This document shows, piece after piece, positions 10,143-18,750 of a stretch of 37,266 nucleotides of DNA (the first letter of the stretch is position 1; every line of letters starts with the position of its first letter). The stretch spans positions 1 through 37,266 of the forward strand of contig JAKSYS010000621.1 of NCBI GenBank assembly GCA_022925895.1, given 5' to 3'. This DNA comes from Fragilaria crotonensis (taxonomy: Eukaryota > Bacillariophyta > Fragilariophyceae > Fragilariales > Fragilariaceae). Under the pieces are notes generated by a model. That model was not told where the DNA came from. It did no database searches and was given only the letters and a program-made list of their open reading frames with translations. The position numbers and the translations under genes are program-made.

Positions 10143-12188
10143 GTGGAGGCGGAACTTTCACCTCGGCGAGCGGTGGCGAAGCGAACGGCGGAGGAGATAT
10201 CCGCGGCGGAGACGAACATCGGTAAGTTAGCGGTTGCAGCGGCTGAGACGATGCGGCGTATCGGCTGGGAAGCGGTTGTGAACAGGGCACGCGGCGAATC
10301 GAACATCGCGAGACAGGTACGACGCCTGCCCCACAAGGCAGCCCGTCTGTTGGAGCATTTGCGGCGACGCGGAGCTGGCGTCACTACTGTTACCGAGCCG
10401 TGGACGCCTAAGCGTTGCGACGAAGCGGTGGCACGGCCGAGGAGCACACAAGTTGGCCCACATGGATCGTGCGTTCGTCTTCGACGAAATGACCGATTTT
10501 TGTAAGCAGGGTTATTGGATTGTGCTGCCGTATTCGGAGGTGAGGGAATGGCGCATGCTGAGGATCTCGCCGATTGGTGCCGTACCCCAGAGGGATAGAA
10601 GACCGTGGCTTATTGTGGACTACAGTTTTTCGGACCTCAACGCCAAGACCCTCCAGCTCGCACCCGCTGAGGCCATGCAATTTGGCTGGGCACTTCAACG
10701 GGTCTTTAAGCACATAGTCGAGGCGGACCCCCGCTACGGTCCGGTCCATCTCGCTAAGATCGATATAGCGGATGGAATCGCCTCCCTATTTCACCGCCCT
10801 ACTACTAACGGAGACCGCATGCAACCTGGCGAACGCACGCCTCCGACAACGCACGGCGTACGACACCCCTCATCGGCTTGAGGCCATTGCGGCAACGCTG
10901 CCTTGCTTCAGGCGACCCCGCTGCATCCGACACCGCCCCGCACGCGGAGCGCACACGCTTGGGTGGGCGACTACGTTCACACAAGCGCTGTTCCGAGGGG
11001 CGGCCGCCGGTCTATGTTGATGATTTTTTGTTAATGGCGCAGACGGCGCCACAGCAAACACGTGTGATGCGCACCACGCTCGAAGCCATTGATCATGTCT
11101 TCCGACCGTTGGCTCCGCACGACCCTGCGCACCGCAAAGAACCAGCGTCCGTCAAAAAGATGCTGAAGGGCGAGGCGTGTTGGGCTACGACCAAGCGCAT
11201 TTTGGGCTGGGATCTGGACACCGTCGCCGAGACCATCCATTTACCACCCCACCGACTGGAGCGCCTCTACGAGCTCCTCGAGTCCATCAGCCCACCGCAC
11301 AAGCGAGTGTCGGTGAAACGATGGCATCAACTCTTGGGTGAGTTGCGCTCAATGTCCCCGGCGCTCCCGGGGGCCCGGGGCCTCTTTTCCATCCTTCAGG
11401 AATCTTTGAAACGTGCTGATCGGAGCAGAGTACACGTCACCCGGTATGTCTGGGACATGGCCTCCGATTTCCGCGGCATCGCCGACTCCCTGCAGTCGCG
11501 CCCCACCCGATTGCGCGAACTGGTGCCCGGCGATCCTGAGTATATCGGCGCGAGTGACGAGTGCATCAGCGGCATGGGCGAGGTGTGGTTCGCGCGGCAC
11601 CACCTCTCCCCCATGATGGCGCCACCCATCCTGGTGTGGCACAGGCGCTACCCTCCGGCCGTGCAGGCGGCCCTCATCACCTCGGCACTTCCGCACGGGT
11701 CCATTTCAATCTCGGACCTCGAGCTGGCGGCCATGATTGCCCACAAGGACGTCCTTGCCCAACACCAGCAAGTTGCGGAGCGCACCATTTGGATGGCAAC
11801 GGATAACGCAACCTCGCTCGCTTGGTCGAACAAGGGTTCGGCCACTTCGTCCGCAACCCGAGCATATTTGTTGCGCCTCAACTCGTTCCACAAGCGCCGC
11901 CATTGTTATGTAGCGGTTCACAACCATATTGTGGGCGCGGCCAACGTCATGGCCGATGACGCCAGCCGACGCTGGGACCTCTCGGACGCTGACCTTCTCA
12001 CATATTTCAACTCTCACTACCCACAGGCATCCCCATGGCGACTCTGCGCCCTGCAACACGACACCGACTTGGCCTTACTTGGCGCGCTGTTCAGACAGCA
12101 ACCCACACACGGGTCTCACGACAGCGCGTCACCACTTCCAGCGCCTCCTCATGGCGCTTGTGGTGCACTTTCTGCGACGACGTCGTAG
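10143..12188 (+). pseudogene. Reverse transcriptase - RNase H polyprotein segment (DIRS/PAT type)
   Basis: Four frames share one protein. 10143-10450 holds the RT thumb-side N-terminus (RLPHKAARLLEHLRRRGAGV). 10453-10770 holds AFVFDEMTDFCKQGYW, GAVPQRDRRPWLIVDYS and motif A (LAKIDIADG). 10772-10905 holds ESPPYFTA (motif B). From about 10990 the final frame carries YVDD (11013-11024) and then RNase H. The RNase H acidic residues are visible in GASDEC, SDLELAA, ATDNATSLAW and VMADDASR. Between LAKIDIADG and ESPPYFTA there are almost no residues, where RTs normally have several tens, so part of the palm is deleted. The enzyme would copy element RNA into DNA. This copy cannot. Confidence 0.75.
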
Positions 12189-13169
12189 TGGACCCCCACG
12201 GGCTCCCACGCGACGCCATTCCCCTCCTCCAACTCTATGCACAAGGCATCCGTGACGGGACCATTGCTCCCGGCCGCCGACCCGTCCGCTCTCGTACGGT
12301 GGAAGACGCCGTGACGCCGTACGCGCGGTGGGCCACGCGTATGCCGGGATGGGGGCCCCGGACCCTCGCATGAACGTCCACGGCCACCTCGACTTCCGAC
12401 TCACCTCGCTCTACCAATCGTGGAGCAAGGTCGATAACCCCCCGTCTCGAGTCAAACCTCTGCCAGGCACTCTCTTAGCCCAAACGGTCCAACTGGCAGA
12501 CCTCGACGCCGCGCCAGGTGCACACGCGGCCGCGTCCCTCCTCATCTTGGGTCATTTCTTTTTGCTTCGGCATGGTGAATACCTGGGGGACCCGAATGAC
12601 GCACTGGACTCGCTCTTTCGCTTGCGCGACGTCTCTCTTTGGGTCGGGTCCCGGCCCCTCGACCCCCTGCACTGCCCGCTCTCCGATCTCCAGGCTGCCA
12701 CTTTCGCGACGATCGCGTTCACACGTCAGAAGAACGGCGTCCGCAATGAGACCATCGGACACGGCCGCTCGGGTCACCCACGCTTATGCCCCGTCCTCAG
12801 CATTGTCAATCGAATTGCCTACCTGCGCACCGTCGCCGCTGTCCCAGCGACGCCACTGAACGCCTACAGAGCTCCTGCGATCCCGGCACCCCTCCGCTAC
12901 ATTCAGGCGACGGATCTCACCCGTCGGATACGCGCAACTCTTGCCCTCCACCCTCATCCCGGGTATACCGCCAACGACGTGTCGGCACGCTCGACCCGGG
13001 CGGGCGGCGCCATCCTTTGCGCGGCGTCGGCCAGGACCGCATTCGCATGATCGGCCGCTGGCGCTCCGACGAACTCTACAGATACCTCCACGTCCAGGCG
13101 CAACCTGTTATGACCGGCGTCGCGGCAGCGATGCTGCGCGGCGGGTCCTACCAAATGGCGCCCGGATAA
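12035..13169 (+). pseudogene. Tyrosine recombinase of the YR retrotransposon
   Basis: The protein is spread over three frames: 12035-12340 (core-binding part, RSRTVEDAVTPYARW), about 12328-13020 (NVHGHLDFRLTSLYQSW, then FFLLRHGEYLG, FTRQKNGVRNETIGHG) and about 13020-13169 (QDRIRMIGRWRSDELYRYLH). Catalytic candidates are the arginine in SARSTRAGGA (about 12980), the Trp of GRW (13053-13061) and a tyrosine in ELYRYLH (13077-13085). This order matches the R...HxxR/SxxR...(H/W)...Y pattern of DIRS/PAT/Ngaro recombinases. It would integrate the circular cDNA at short identical bases. The stop at 13167-13169 lies 65 bp before B1. Frameshifts near 12330 and 13020 inactivate it. Confidence 0.78.
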
Positions 13170-13233
13170 GACCTTTTCCCACCCGTTCCTTCGTCTCTCC
13201 CACCCTGTTCTCTGCCTTTGGACCTCTTGGGGA

Positions 13234-13387
13234 GCAACCGAGCAACTCCACTGGGAGCAAGCACAGTTAGTGGGTAGGGGGCCCGATATTCCAGTAAGGA
13301 CATCGTCACCCTCCACAACCCCCTTTTTCTCCAGAATCTCGTAGCGGACGAGCAACTACTGACGTGGGGCGATAGCGGAGCCCCACC
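13234..13387 (+). repeat. Split direct repeat B1
   Basis: 154 bp from GCAACCGAGC to GAGCCCCACC, repeated at 13739-13892 with a C/G difference near the end (GACGTGGGG versus GAGGTGGGG). It abuts A2 with the bases ACC shared by both repeats, as expected for the internal copy of a circle junction. Confidence 0.9.
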
Positions 13388-13730
13388 GTCAGTGGTGGTG
13401 AGGGAGTGACCGAAGGACGGGGCCAACACAACTCTACTCTACACAACTCTACTTTACGAATGCATATCTTCCTACGGAACACGGTCATTTGCTCCAGGCA
13501 CGTGTTACATGTTACATTTAGTATGGGGCCTACGCGGCCCAGCAGCAGAAAGGAAAAAGACCGGTGGCTTGAACGAATCTTGGGGACGCAACCATCGTTT
13601 TCTTGAACGCGGTGCGTCACCGGAGACAACATCGCAAGGACCGTCGGGAGCAACGGATTGGTGAACCGAGACCAGATCGGGCACCTGATCGCTGCAAACG
13701 GCGAACCCTAGTGTAGTTAATTTCTATCCC
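13385..13730 (+). repeat. Split direct repeat A2
   Basis: 346 bp copy of A1, lying between B1 and B2. It carries an extra 15 bp (a tandem duplication of the ACAACTCTACT word at about 13426-13450) relative to A1. Its end AATTTCTATCCC is followed by an 8-bp linker, GCCCGCCC, before B2. Confidence 0.9.
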
Positions 13731-13738
13731 GCCCGCCC

Positions 13739-13892
13739 GCAACCGAGCAACTCCACTGGGAGCAAGCACAGTTAGTGGGTAGGGGGCCCGATATTCCAGT
13801 AAGGACATCGTCACCCTCCACAACCCCCTTTTTCTCCAGAATCTCGTAGCGGACGAGCAACTACTGAGGTGGGGCGATAGCGGAGCCCCACC
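13739..13892 (+). repeat. Split direct repeat B2 (right terminus) with terminal hairpin
   Basis: 154 bp copy of B1. Its last 25 bases form a perfect 8-bp stem, GGTGGGGC (13868-13875) and GCCCCACC (13885-13892), with a 9-base loop, ending exactly at the element boundary. In B1 the stem has one mismatch. Confidence 0.88.
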
Positions 13893-14309
13893 TGTACGGC
13901 CAAACGTATGATATAGCCGTATATGCCTGTAGCCTGTACCCAGTACCTGGTACAACCATTATTGCTGTACACAAGCTATTCTGTACAGTACTGTCGAGTA
14001 CATACTCAGGAGTACTGGAGTACATTTTACAAGTAGTCTATGAGTACAGTATTACTTCATATCATATTCATTTCTTTTCTATATTAAATATCACATCTTT
14101 TTTTATATATTTAAACTTTATGAATGTCCGACTCGAAGAATGCGCACCTGTTGGTGCATCGCAGTCAGGCCCCCTGGGTGTTTTGTTCCCATCTGTTGGC
14201 CATCCACGTATGTAAAACTTGTACAAGCATATATTGTATGGGTTCAATGTAACCTACCGGTACAAAATACGGAGTGTGAAGTGTATGAAGTATGAAGCAT
14301 ATAGACATG
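13893..14309. other. AT-rich spacer without a gene
   Basis: About 420 bp between the YR retrotransposon and copia element 1. It is rich in GTAC words and A/T runs (14060-14130). No credible reading frame, tRNA or terminal repeat was found. Confidence 0.6.
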
Positions 14310-14313
14310 GAAG

Positions 14314-14478
14314 TGAGTAAAAACGGTCGTACAGGACATGGGAGACATGTGATAGCGTGACATCGTATAAAGCGTATTATATAGACGAGTAAGCATAGAA
14401 GCGTACTTATCACCGAGCACCAGTACACCGTTGGACTGTTACAGTGCTACGAGCTCACAGTACGGGTACATTAAATCA
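14314..14478 (-). repeat. 3' LTR of copia element 1
   Basis: 165 bp, TG...CA, matching 21196-21360 with 3 differences (about 98% identity). It lies just downstream of the pol stop on the minus strand, with an adjacent polypurine tract. Confidence 0.85.
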
Positions 14479-14489
14479 GTCCCCTCGAG
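14479..14489 (-). promoter_or_regulatory. Polypurine tract of copia element 1
   Basis: On the minus strand the sequence CTCGAGGGGAC stands directly before the TG of the 3' LTR. Its position and GAGGGGA core fit a plus-strand primer site. Confidence 0.6.
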
Positions 14490-14629
14490 TTAATGGGGTC
14501 GAGAACTGTCGAGCACATTAAGTCGTCGTTTAATGATTGCAAAACCGTGTTTTGTCACGGCGATATTTAGCTGCCAGCATAGGGCGAGCAAGGGAACCCT
14601 AGTAGTAACCTTCAAACCTAGGGGGAGCA

Positions 14630-17245
14630 TCAACTGTGATCATTCAGGTCGTACAGGATCAGGCCTACTAGGTGGTCACGCTTCTGACCACCGGGTATGA
14701 TCTTGGTACAGATGTCGGCGGGGTTATCATGCGTCGATATATGCCCCGTTAAGCATTCACCCATTGCCACTGCTTCGCGCACAGCGTGATAGCAAACGGC
14801 ATTTGACTTTTTCTTTAGCATCGATTCCGGTTGCTGCGTGTTGTGGATGACGGACATATTGTCTCCATAGATAAATGATGGACCGGACAATAAGGCACCC
14901 ATCATGCGCAATTTATAGCGGATACCACGGAGGGTTTCCATCCCTTGTTTCATGGCCACAAACTCGGCGCCGAAAACAGTTGTCTCAATCGTGGACTGTT
15001 TCTTCGAAAACCAAGCAATCGGCGCAAGGTTCATGTATATTAGGAACCCGGTACGGGATCGTCTCGTTCGCTGATCCCCAGCATGATCCGAGTCAACAAA
15101 GAGACGTAGGTCCACCTCCTTGCCTCTTGGTTCGGGTGCATTAGGTGGTATGGCCTCAGTTACGTTGCCGTAATATTGTTTCCAATCACACTCAAAAACC
15201 GTCATGTCGATGTCGGGATATGTAGGATCGAACACAATTCTCGCATTGTGCTTCTTTTCAAGGTATGCAAACAAATGAAATACGGCCTCCAGATGTCCCT
15301 CTTGCGGCATGGCGAGGTATGATGCGAGTTCTGAAACTTCAGTTATAATGTCAACACGGCTCAGTTCCACACACCATCGTAAAACACCGATTTGCGATTG
15401 ATAAAATGTTGACCGCGATGCGTCGAGCATGGGAGTTACATCTAGCTCTGGCGCGTAGTTCAGCGGGAACGGTCCCTTTGCTCGTTTCAGCCATTGTCGC
15501 GTAGGGTAATGCATCTTGTGATACGCCTTTACATTGGCCACAGCAGCCTGTACATACTTGCTGGAACTCATCGCCCACGCATCGACGCCGTTTGGTAGCG
15601 TCGTCTGACGAAGCTTTGCCCCGAGATAGTACTCTGGGTTGCGTATTGACCCTGGCTTTGTCTTGAAGAAGTGATCAATCTCGTTCAAGGCACGGATGCT
15701 GTCATGATGCACCATACGTATGTCATCGACATACAGTAAGCAATAGGCATAATACTTATACCCATCATCGCCAGGAATTTCGGGCTTCATCCACACGTCT
15801 GGGTCAGCGATGCAGGATGACCAACCCAGGTGGCGCATACAGTCCGCCAGGTGATTCCTAAAGGAGGCACCCGCAGATTTCAAACCATACAAAGCGCGTA
15901 CGATTATCGCCATTTTTCCGGCATCCCGTCCGAACTCAGGCCCAAGCCTGCACCAAATCTTCTCACCAACAGGGGCCGTGAGGCAAGCGTTCTCAATATC
16001 GCCAGTTTTAACCTCGAGATCGTTTAGTGCGGCGAGTGTCAAGGCTATGCGTACGGACTCTCTAGACACAACGCTGGCATACGTTACGAATGCTGGCGGT
16101 GACTCAGTCATGTGCCCAACGGCAACCAGCCTTGCCTTTTGTTGGAAATCTTCCATCTTGACGTCGAACACAAGATGGCACTTGATCTCTTGGAAAGTAG
16201 GTGGGGGAAGTGTTCCATCTTCTAGTACCTCAAAAGCGACTTGTACTTTTGCCATTTCTTTGCGGATTGCATCTTGCCATAGCGTATTGCCGTTTGCACG
16301 GTCAATCCTGAGGCAATCTTCAAATGTTTTCGGCACCTCGATGCCAAATTTGTGCGTGCGTTTGTGATAACGCGCGTTTACGGCCGCAATGATTCGATTA
16401 CGCCGTCGTAGCGTATACGGTACCCACCACGCAAAAGCTGGTTCACAGTCAAGAATCCCATGAGCCATGGCGTACTCCGCCACTTCCACGGGATTCAATT
16501 CTTTCAAGTCAGCGAGTCGCTCCCACGATGTTGTTCCATCTTTCCATTCCACGCAAAGCTTCCAGCCCTTTGTGGTTTTGCGTATGTGGCGGTTGGAACC
16601 ACGCTGGACATACATGTCAGCGCGTTCGAGTGCAGACTCGTCTTTCCGGTGATCAACGATGCCCTCCAACAAGATGAATTGATTCCCTTCAGTATCGCAC
16701 ATGGCGTACATGCTCTGGGCGATCACATTTGCCGCGAGTTCCGCTGTCTGGCCGTCAGGGAACACAACGTCATACGTCCGTGTATCAAGTATCGGGTTAA
16801 CGTTGGCCTTCCCAGTGAGTTTTCCGTCAGCCGATCTTTTGCGACCTTGAACCTTCGCACTGAGCATTTTGTCCCCAATAGGAAGTGTGACCTCCGCCCC
16901 TACATATTGGTCGTACGTATCTACGTCGACTTCATCATCGGCGTCCAGGGCTGGGGACGTCTCTCCATTGTCATCGTCACCATACCGTTCGAATGTTGGT
17001 GTCCCGAGATCCTCAAGTTCAGGGTCGTTCATAAAGTCTTCATACTTGAAACCTTCTCCGAGGACAGAGTTAACCTTTTCAGTGAAAAGTTGGCGTTTCA
17101 CCTTCATGGTTTCGTTGGCAACTTCATCAGGTGTTAACGCACGCACGGTAGACCTATATACAACCTGGCCGTTCTGCTTTAGGACCTTGCGAGTCATCGC
17201 AGGGCCAATATCTACAGCAGGACCGAGATCACGTCCAAGTACCAT
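14630..17245 (-). CDS. pol: Copia Pol C-terminal part: integrase tail, chromodomain-like segment, RT, RNase H
   Basis: An 871-residue open frame. Near residues 228-260 is a chromodomain-like stretch (CVEWKDGTTSWERLADLK) followed by NPVEVAEYA. RT begins near residue 320 (LWQDAIRKEMAK) and contains motif A (VKTGDIENACL), ALYGLKSAG and the catalytic YVDD box (LLYVDDIRMV, 15722-15733). Copia RNase H follows, with its acidic residues in LFVDSDHAGD, FGAEFVAM, YGDNMSV and ADICTK. RT would copy element RNA inside the particle and RNase H would remove the template. No internal stop occurs. The frame continues from the integrase in another frame (see 17212-17815), so the N-terminal residues are integrase tail rather than a real start. 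Confidence 0.85.
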   Translation of the reverse strand: MVLGRDLGPAVDIGPAMTRKVLKQNGQVVYRSTVRALTPDEVANETMKVKRQLFTEKVNSVLGEGFKYEDFMNDPELEDLGTPTFERYGDDDNGETSPALDADDEVDVDTYDQYVGAEVTLPIGDKMLSAKVQGRKRSADGKLTGKANVNPILDTRTYDVVFPDGQTAELAANVIAQSMYAMCDTEGNQFILLEGIVDHRKDESALERADMYVQRGSNRHIRKTTKGWKLCVEWKDGTTSWERLADLKELNPVEVAEYAMAHGILDCEPAFAWWVPYTLRRRNRIIAAVNARYHKRTHKFGIEVPKTFEDCLRIDRANGNTLWQDAIRKEMAKVQVAFEVLEDGTLPPPTFQEIKCHLVFDVKMEDFQQKARLVAVGHMTESPPAFVTYASVVSRESVRIALTLAALNDLEVKTGDIENACLTAPVGEKIWCRLGPEFGRDAGKMAIIVRALYGLKSAGASFRNHLADCMRHLGWSSCIADPDVWMKPEIPGDDGYKYYAYCLLYVDDIRMVHHDSIRALNEIDHFFKTKPGSIRNPEYYLGAKLRQTTLPNGVDAWAMSSSKYVQAAVANVKAYHKMHYPTRQWLKRAKGPFPLNYAPELDVTPMLDASRSTFYQSQIGVLRWCVELSRVDIITEVSELASYLAMPQEGHLEAVFHLFAYLEKKHNARIVFDPTYPDIDMTVFECDWKQYYGNVTEAIPPNAPEPRGKEVDLRLFVDSDHAGDQRTRRSRTGFLIYMNLAPIAWFSKKQSTIETTVFGAEFVAMKQGMETLRGIRYKLRMMGALLSGPSFIYGDNMSVIHNTQQPESMLKKKSNAVCYHAVREAVAMGECLTGHISTHDNPADICTKIIPGGQKRDHLVGLILYDLNDHS

Positions 17246-17815
17246 TGTATCGTCCGGGTACGTGACAGACGTGTCACGGAATAAAACCCACTCGTACCCT
17301 TGAATAGTGCGAATGGTGATATGTCGGCAGTCTCACCGCTGACGATAGTTTCTAGTACCTGGCCGTCGAGACGGTAGATGTCATGCGCGGTGTGCGATCT
17401 GATATACGCTTCACGCTCGAGGCAGTCATCCCAGAGACGCTTTGGCGCCGCAGATCTAACCATCTGTCGACCGACGCCTTTCTTTAATTCGCGGATTGCA
17501 GCTTCCGCTGTGTTCGACCACGGAGTATGCGGTTCCGTTTGTCGTACTTGAACACCAACTTCTCGGCATTTTTTCCGAAACAGGCCCATAGTCTGTCCCC
17601 TTGCACCATCCATGATGATAGTGTTTGGGACTCCTTCTCACTGAAAAAGTAACGACAAACCTTCGTGTGCCTGGGACTTCTTTGACATCGGAAATGCCCG
17701 GCACCAACCTTCCGGCGTCGCAAATATTTGAGCATACTTGTTATTTCGACGCGATGCCGTGTTTGATATCAATGTGTCGGTGAAGCAGTCCACGGGAAGA
17801 CGCCTGTATCGTAAC
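17212..17815 (-). pseudogene. Copia integrase core, frameshifted
   Basis: Three short frames cover this stretch and are collinear parts of an integrase core. The first candidate catalytic Asp lies in PVDCFTDTL (about 17775). The second is in VMDGARGQTMG near the start of the 17212-17613 frame. The glutamate is in SNTAEAAIRELKKG. Further on come RLWDDCLEREAYIRSHTAHD and ISPFALF, a conserved copia integrase tail. At least two frame changes (near 17740 and 17640) and another near 17290 separate it from protease and RT. The enzyme would insert the cDNA; this copy is broken. Confidence 0.7.
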
Positions 17816-18711
17816 TACCTATCATTCGTCCTGAAACGTCTAGACAAGGTTGGGTGGAGAACTGTCCGGACTCCTCGTTGCGTTGTCACGTCGACCGTTC
17901 GTTTGGCAGTTTGTAGTTTGATACCCCAATTTCGTTTGAGAGTATGCGCCTCAAATTGCTTACCGGGGACGGAGGGTCGGATCCCTGCTACTGTGACACT
18001 AAGTGTGCGGGAAAAGGAAGGAATATCGAGTGTCGGTGTCGTTTGTTGTAATGACAATGTCGGACCGTCATAAACAACGGTTGAAGACATGTTGGAGACC
18101 GCGCAAAGGCGTCGCGATGGAGGCGGGGCGCCTATACGGTCCCCTGTCTGCGACATGTATTGCAACAATGCCTCCTCTTGTTGGGCAAAGGAAGTATCAA
18201 AAGGATCGTATGTTGGCTCATCACTTGTCAAAGAGAAGTGGGGTAGAGACTCGAACTCCGCGATAGTGGGCTTGCGAGTCGGGAACGAAGACGTAACGCT
18301 ATGTAGGGAGAGCGGTATCACATACGGTTGAGCAGAACCGTCGAAAGGAATTGCTATCGAATGTGTCAAGTCGGTAAGTTGGTCAGTTAAGAAACGAGGA
18401 CAATCGTTTACAATAACGTCATTCAACCGAACTTGCATAGTCGAGAGCAAATTGTGACTGATGTTGGGGAGGTAGATTGCTTGGTTGACGAGCAGGATCA
18501 CCGTCTCGCCAGTCACGGGGTCGTCGTATGCTAATGCACCTGTGACTATCCGCATGTCCTTATCAACAGGACCGTTGGGGTTGTAACCCGTTACGTTGAT
18601 TGGACGATCATAATCGTGGACAATCAGCGCGTTGCTTCCTACGGCACACTGGTCGGCGTGTGAATCCAAATCAGTTCTACTTTCGTTAGAGATCGAGACC
18701 GAGATGTCCAT
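17815..18711 (-). CDS. Copia aspartic protease and following linker, N-terminal Pol
   Basis: A 298-residue frame opening with ATG 18711. The retropepsin-like motif is LDSHADQCAVG, with Asp-Ser-His in place of the usual Asp-Thr/Ser-Gly. It is followed by LPNISHNLLSTMQVR and VIPLSLHSVTS, phrases I link to diatom copia polyproteins. The protease would cut Gag-Pol. The upstream sequence stays open in the same frame as Gag, and a single TGA at 18751-18753 separates the two, so the ATG may not be used. The end at 17815 runs into frameshifted integrase sequence. Confidence 0.75.
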   Translation of the reverse strand: MDISVSISNESRTDLDSHADQCAVGSNALIVHDYDRPINVTGYNPNGPVDKDMRIVTGALAYDDPVTGETVILLVNQAIYLPNISHNLLSTMQVRLNDVIVNDCPRFLTDQLTDLTHSIAIPFDGSAQPYVIPLSLHSVTSSFPTRKPTIAEFESLPHFSLTSDEPTYDPFDTSFAQQEEALLQYMSQTGDRIGAPPPSRRLCAVSNMSSTVVYDGPTLSLQQTTPTLDIPSFSRTLSVTVAGIRPSVPGKQFEAHTLKRNWGIKLQTAKRTVDVTTQRGVRTVLHPTLSRRFRTNDR

Positions 18712-18750
18712 TGACCCTAATGACCGGAAGACCGCAAGAGACGCCGCCAG

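Larger units (their letters stand above)
7962..13892 (+). mobile_element. Tyrosine-recombinase (PAT/Ngaro-type) retrotransposon with split direct repeats, decayed
   Basis: The structure is A1 (7962-8292), internal region, B1 (13234-13387), A2 (13385-13730), B2 (13739-13892). A1 matches A2 and B1 matches B2 almost perfectly. This split direct repeat order defines PAT/Ngaro-like YR retrotransposons and differs from LTR and LINE elements. The internal region encodes in order a Gag-like protein, RT with YVDD, a DIRS-type RNase H and a tyrosine recombinase. Such elements integrate a circular DNA intermediate by site-specific recombination and leave no target duplication, and none is seen. The region is visibly richer in G+C than its flanks. 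Many frameshifts and a deletion in RT make this copy inactive. Confidence 0.88.

Noticed and set aside
7962-13730. A1/A2 as ordinary LTRs of an LTR retrotransposon
   Set aside because: The B1/B2 repeats interleave with A2, the interior encodes a tyrosine recombinase rather than a DDE integrase, and there is no target duplication.
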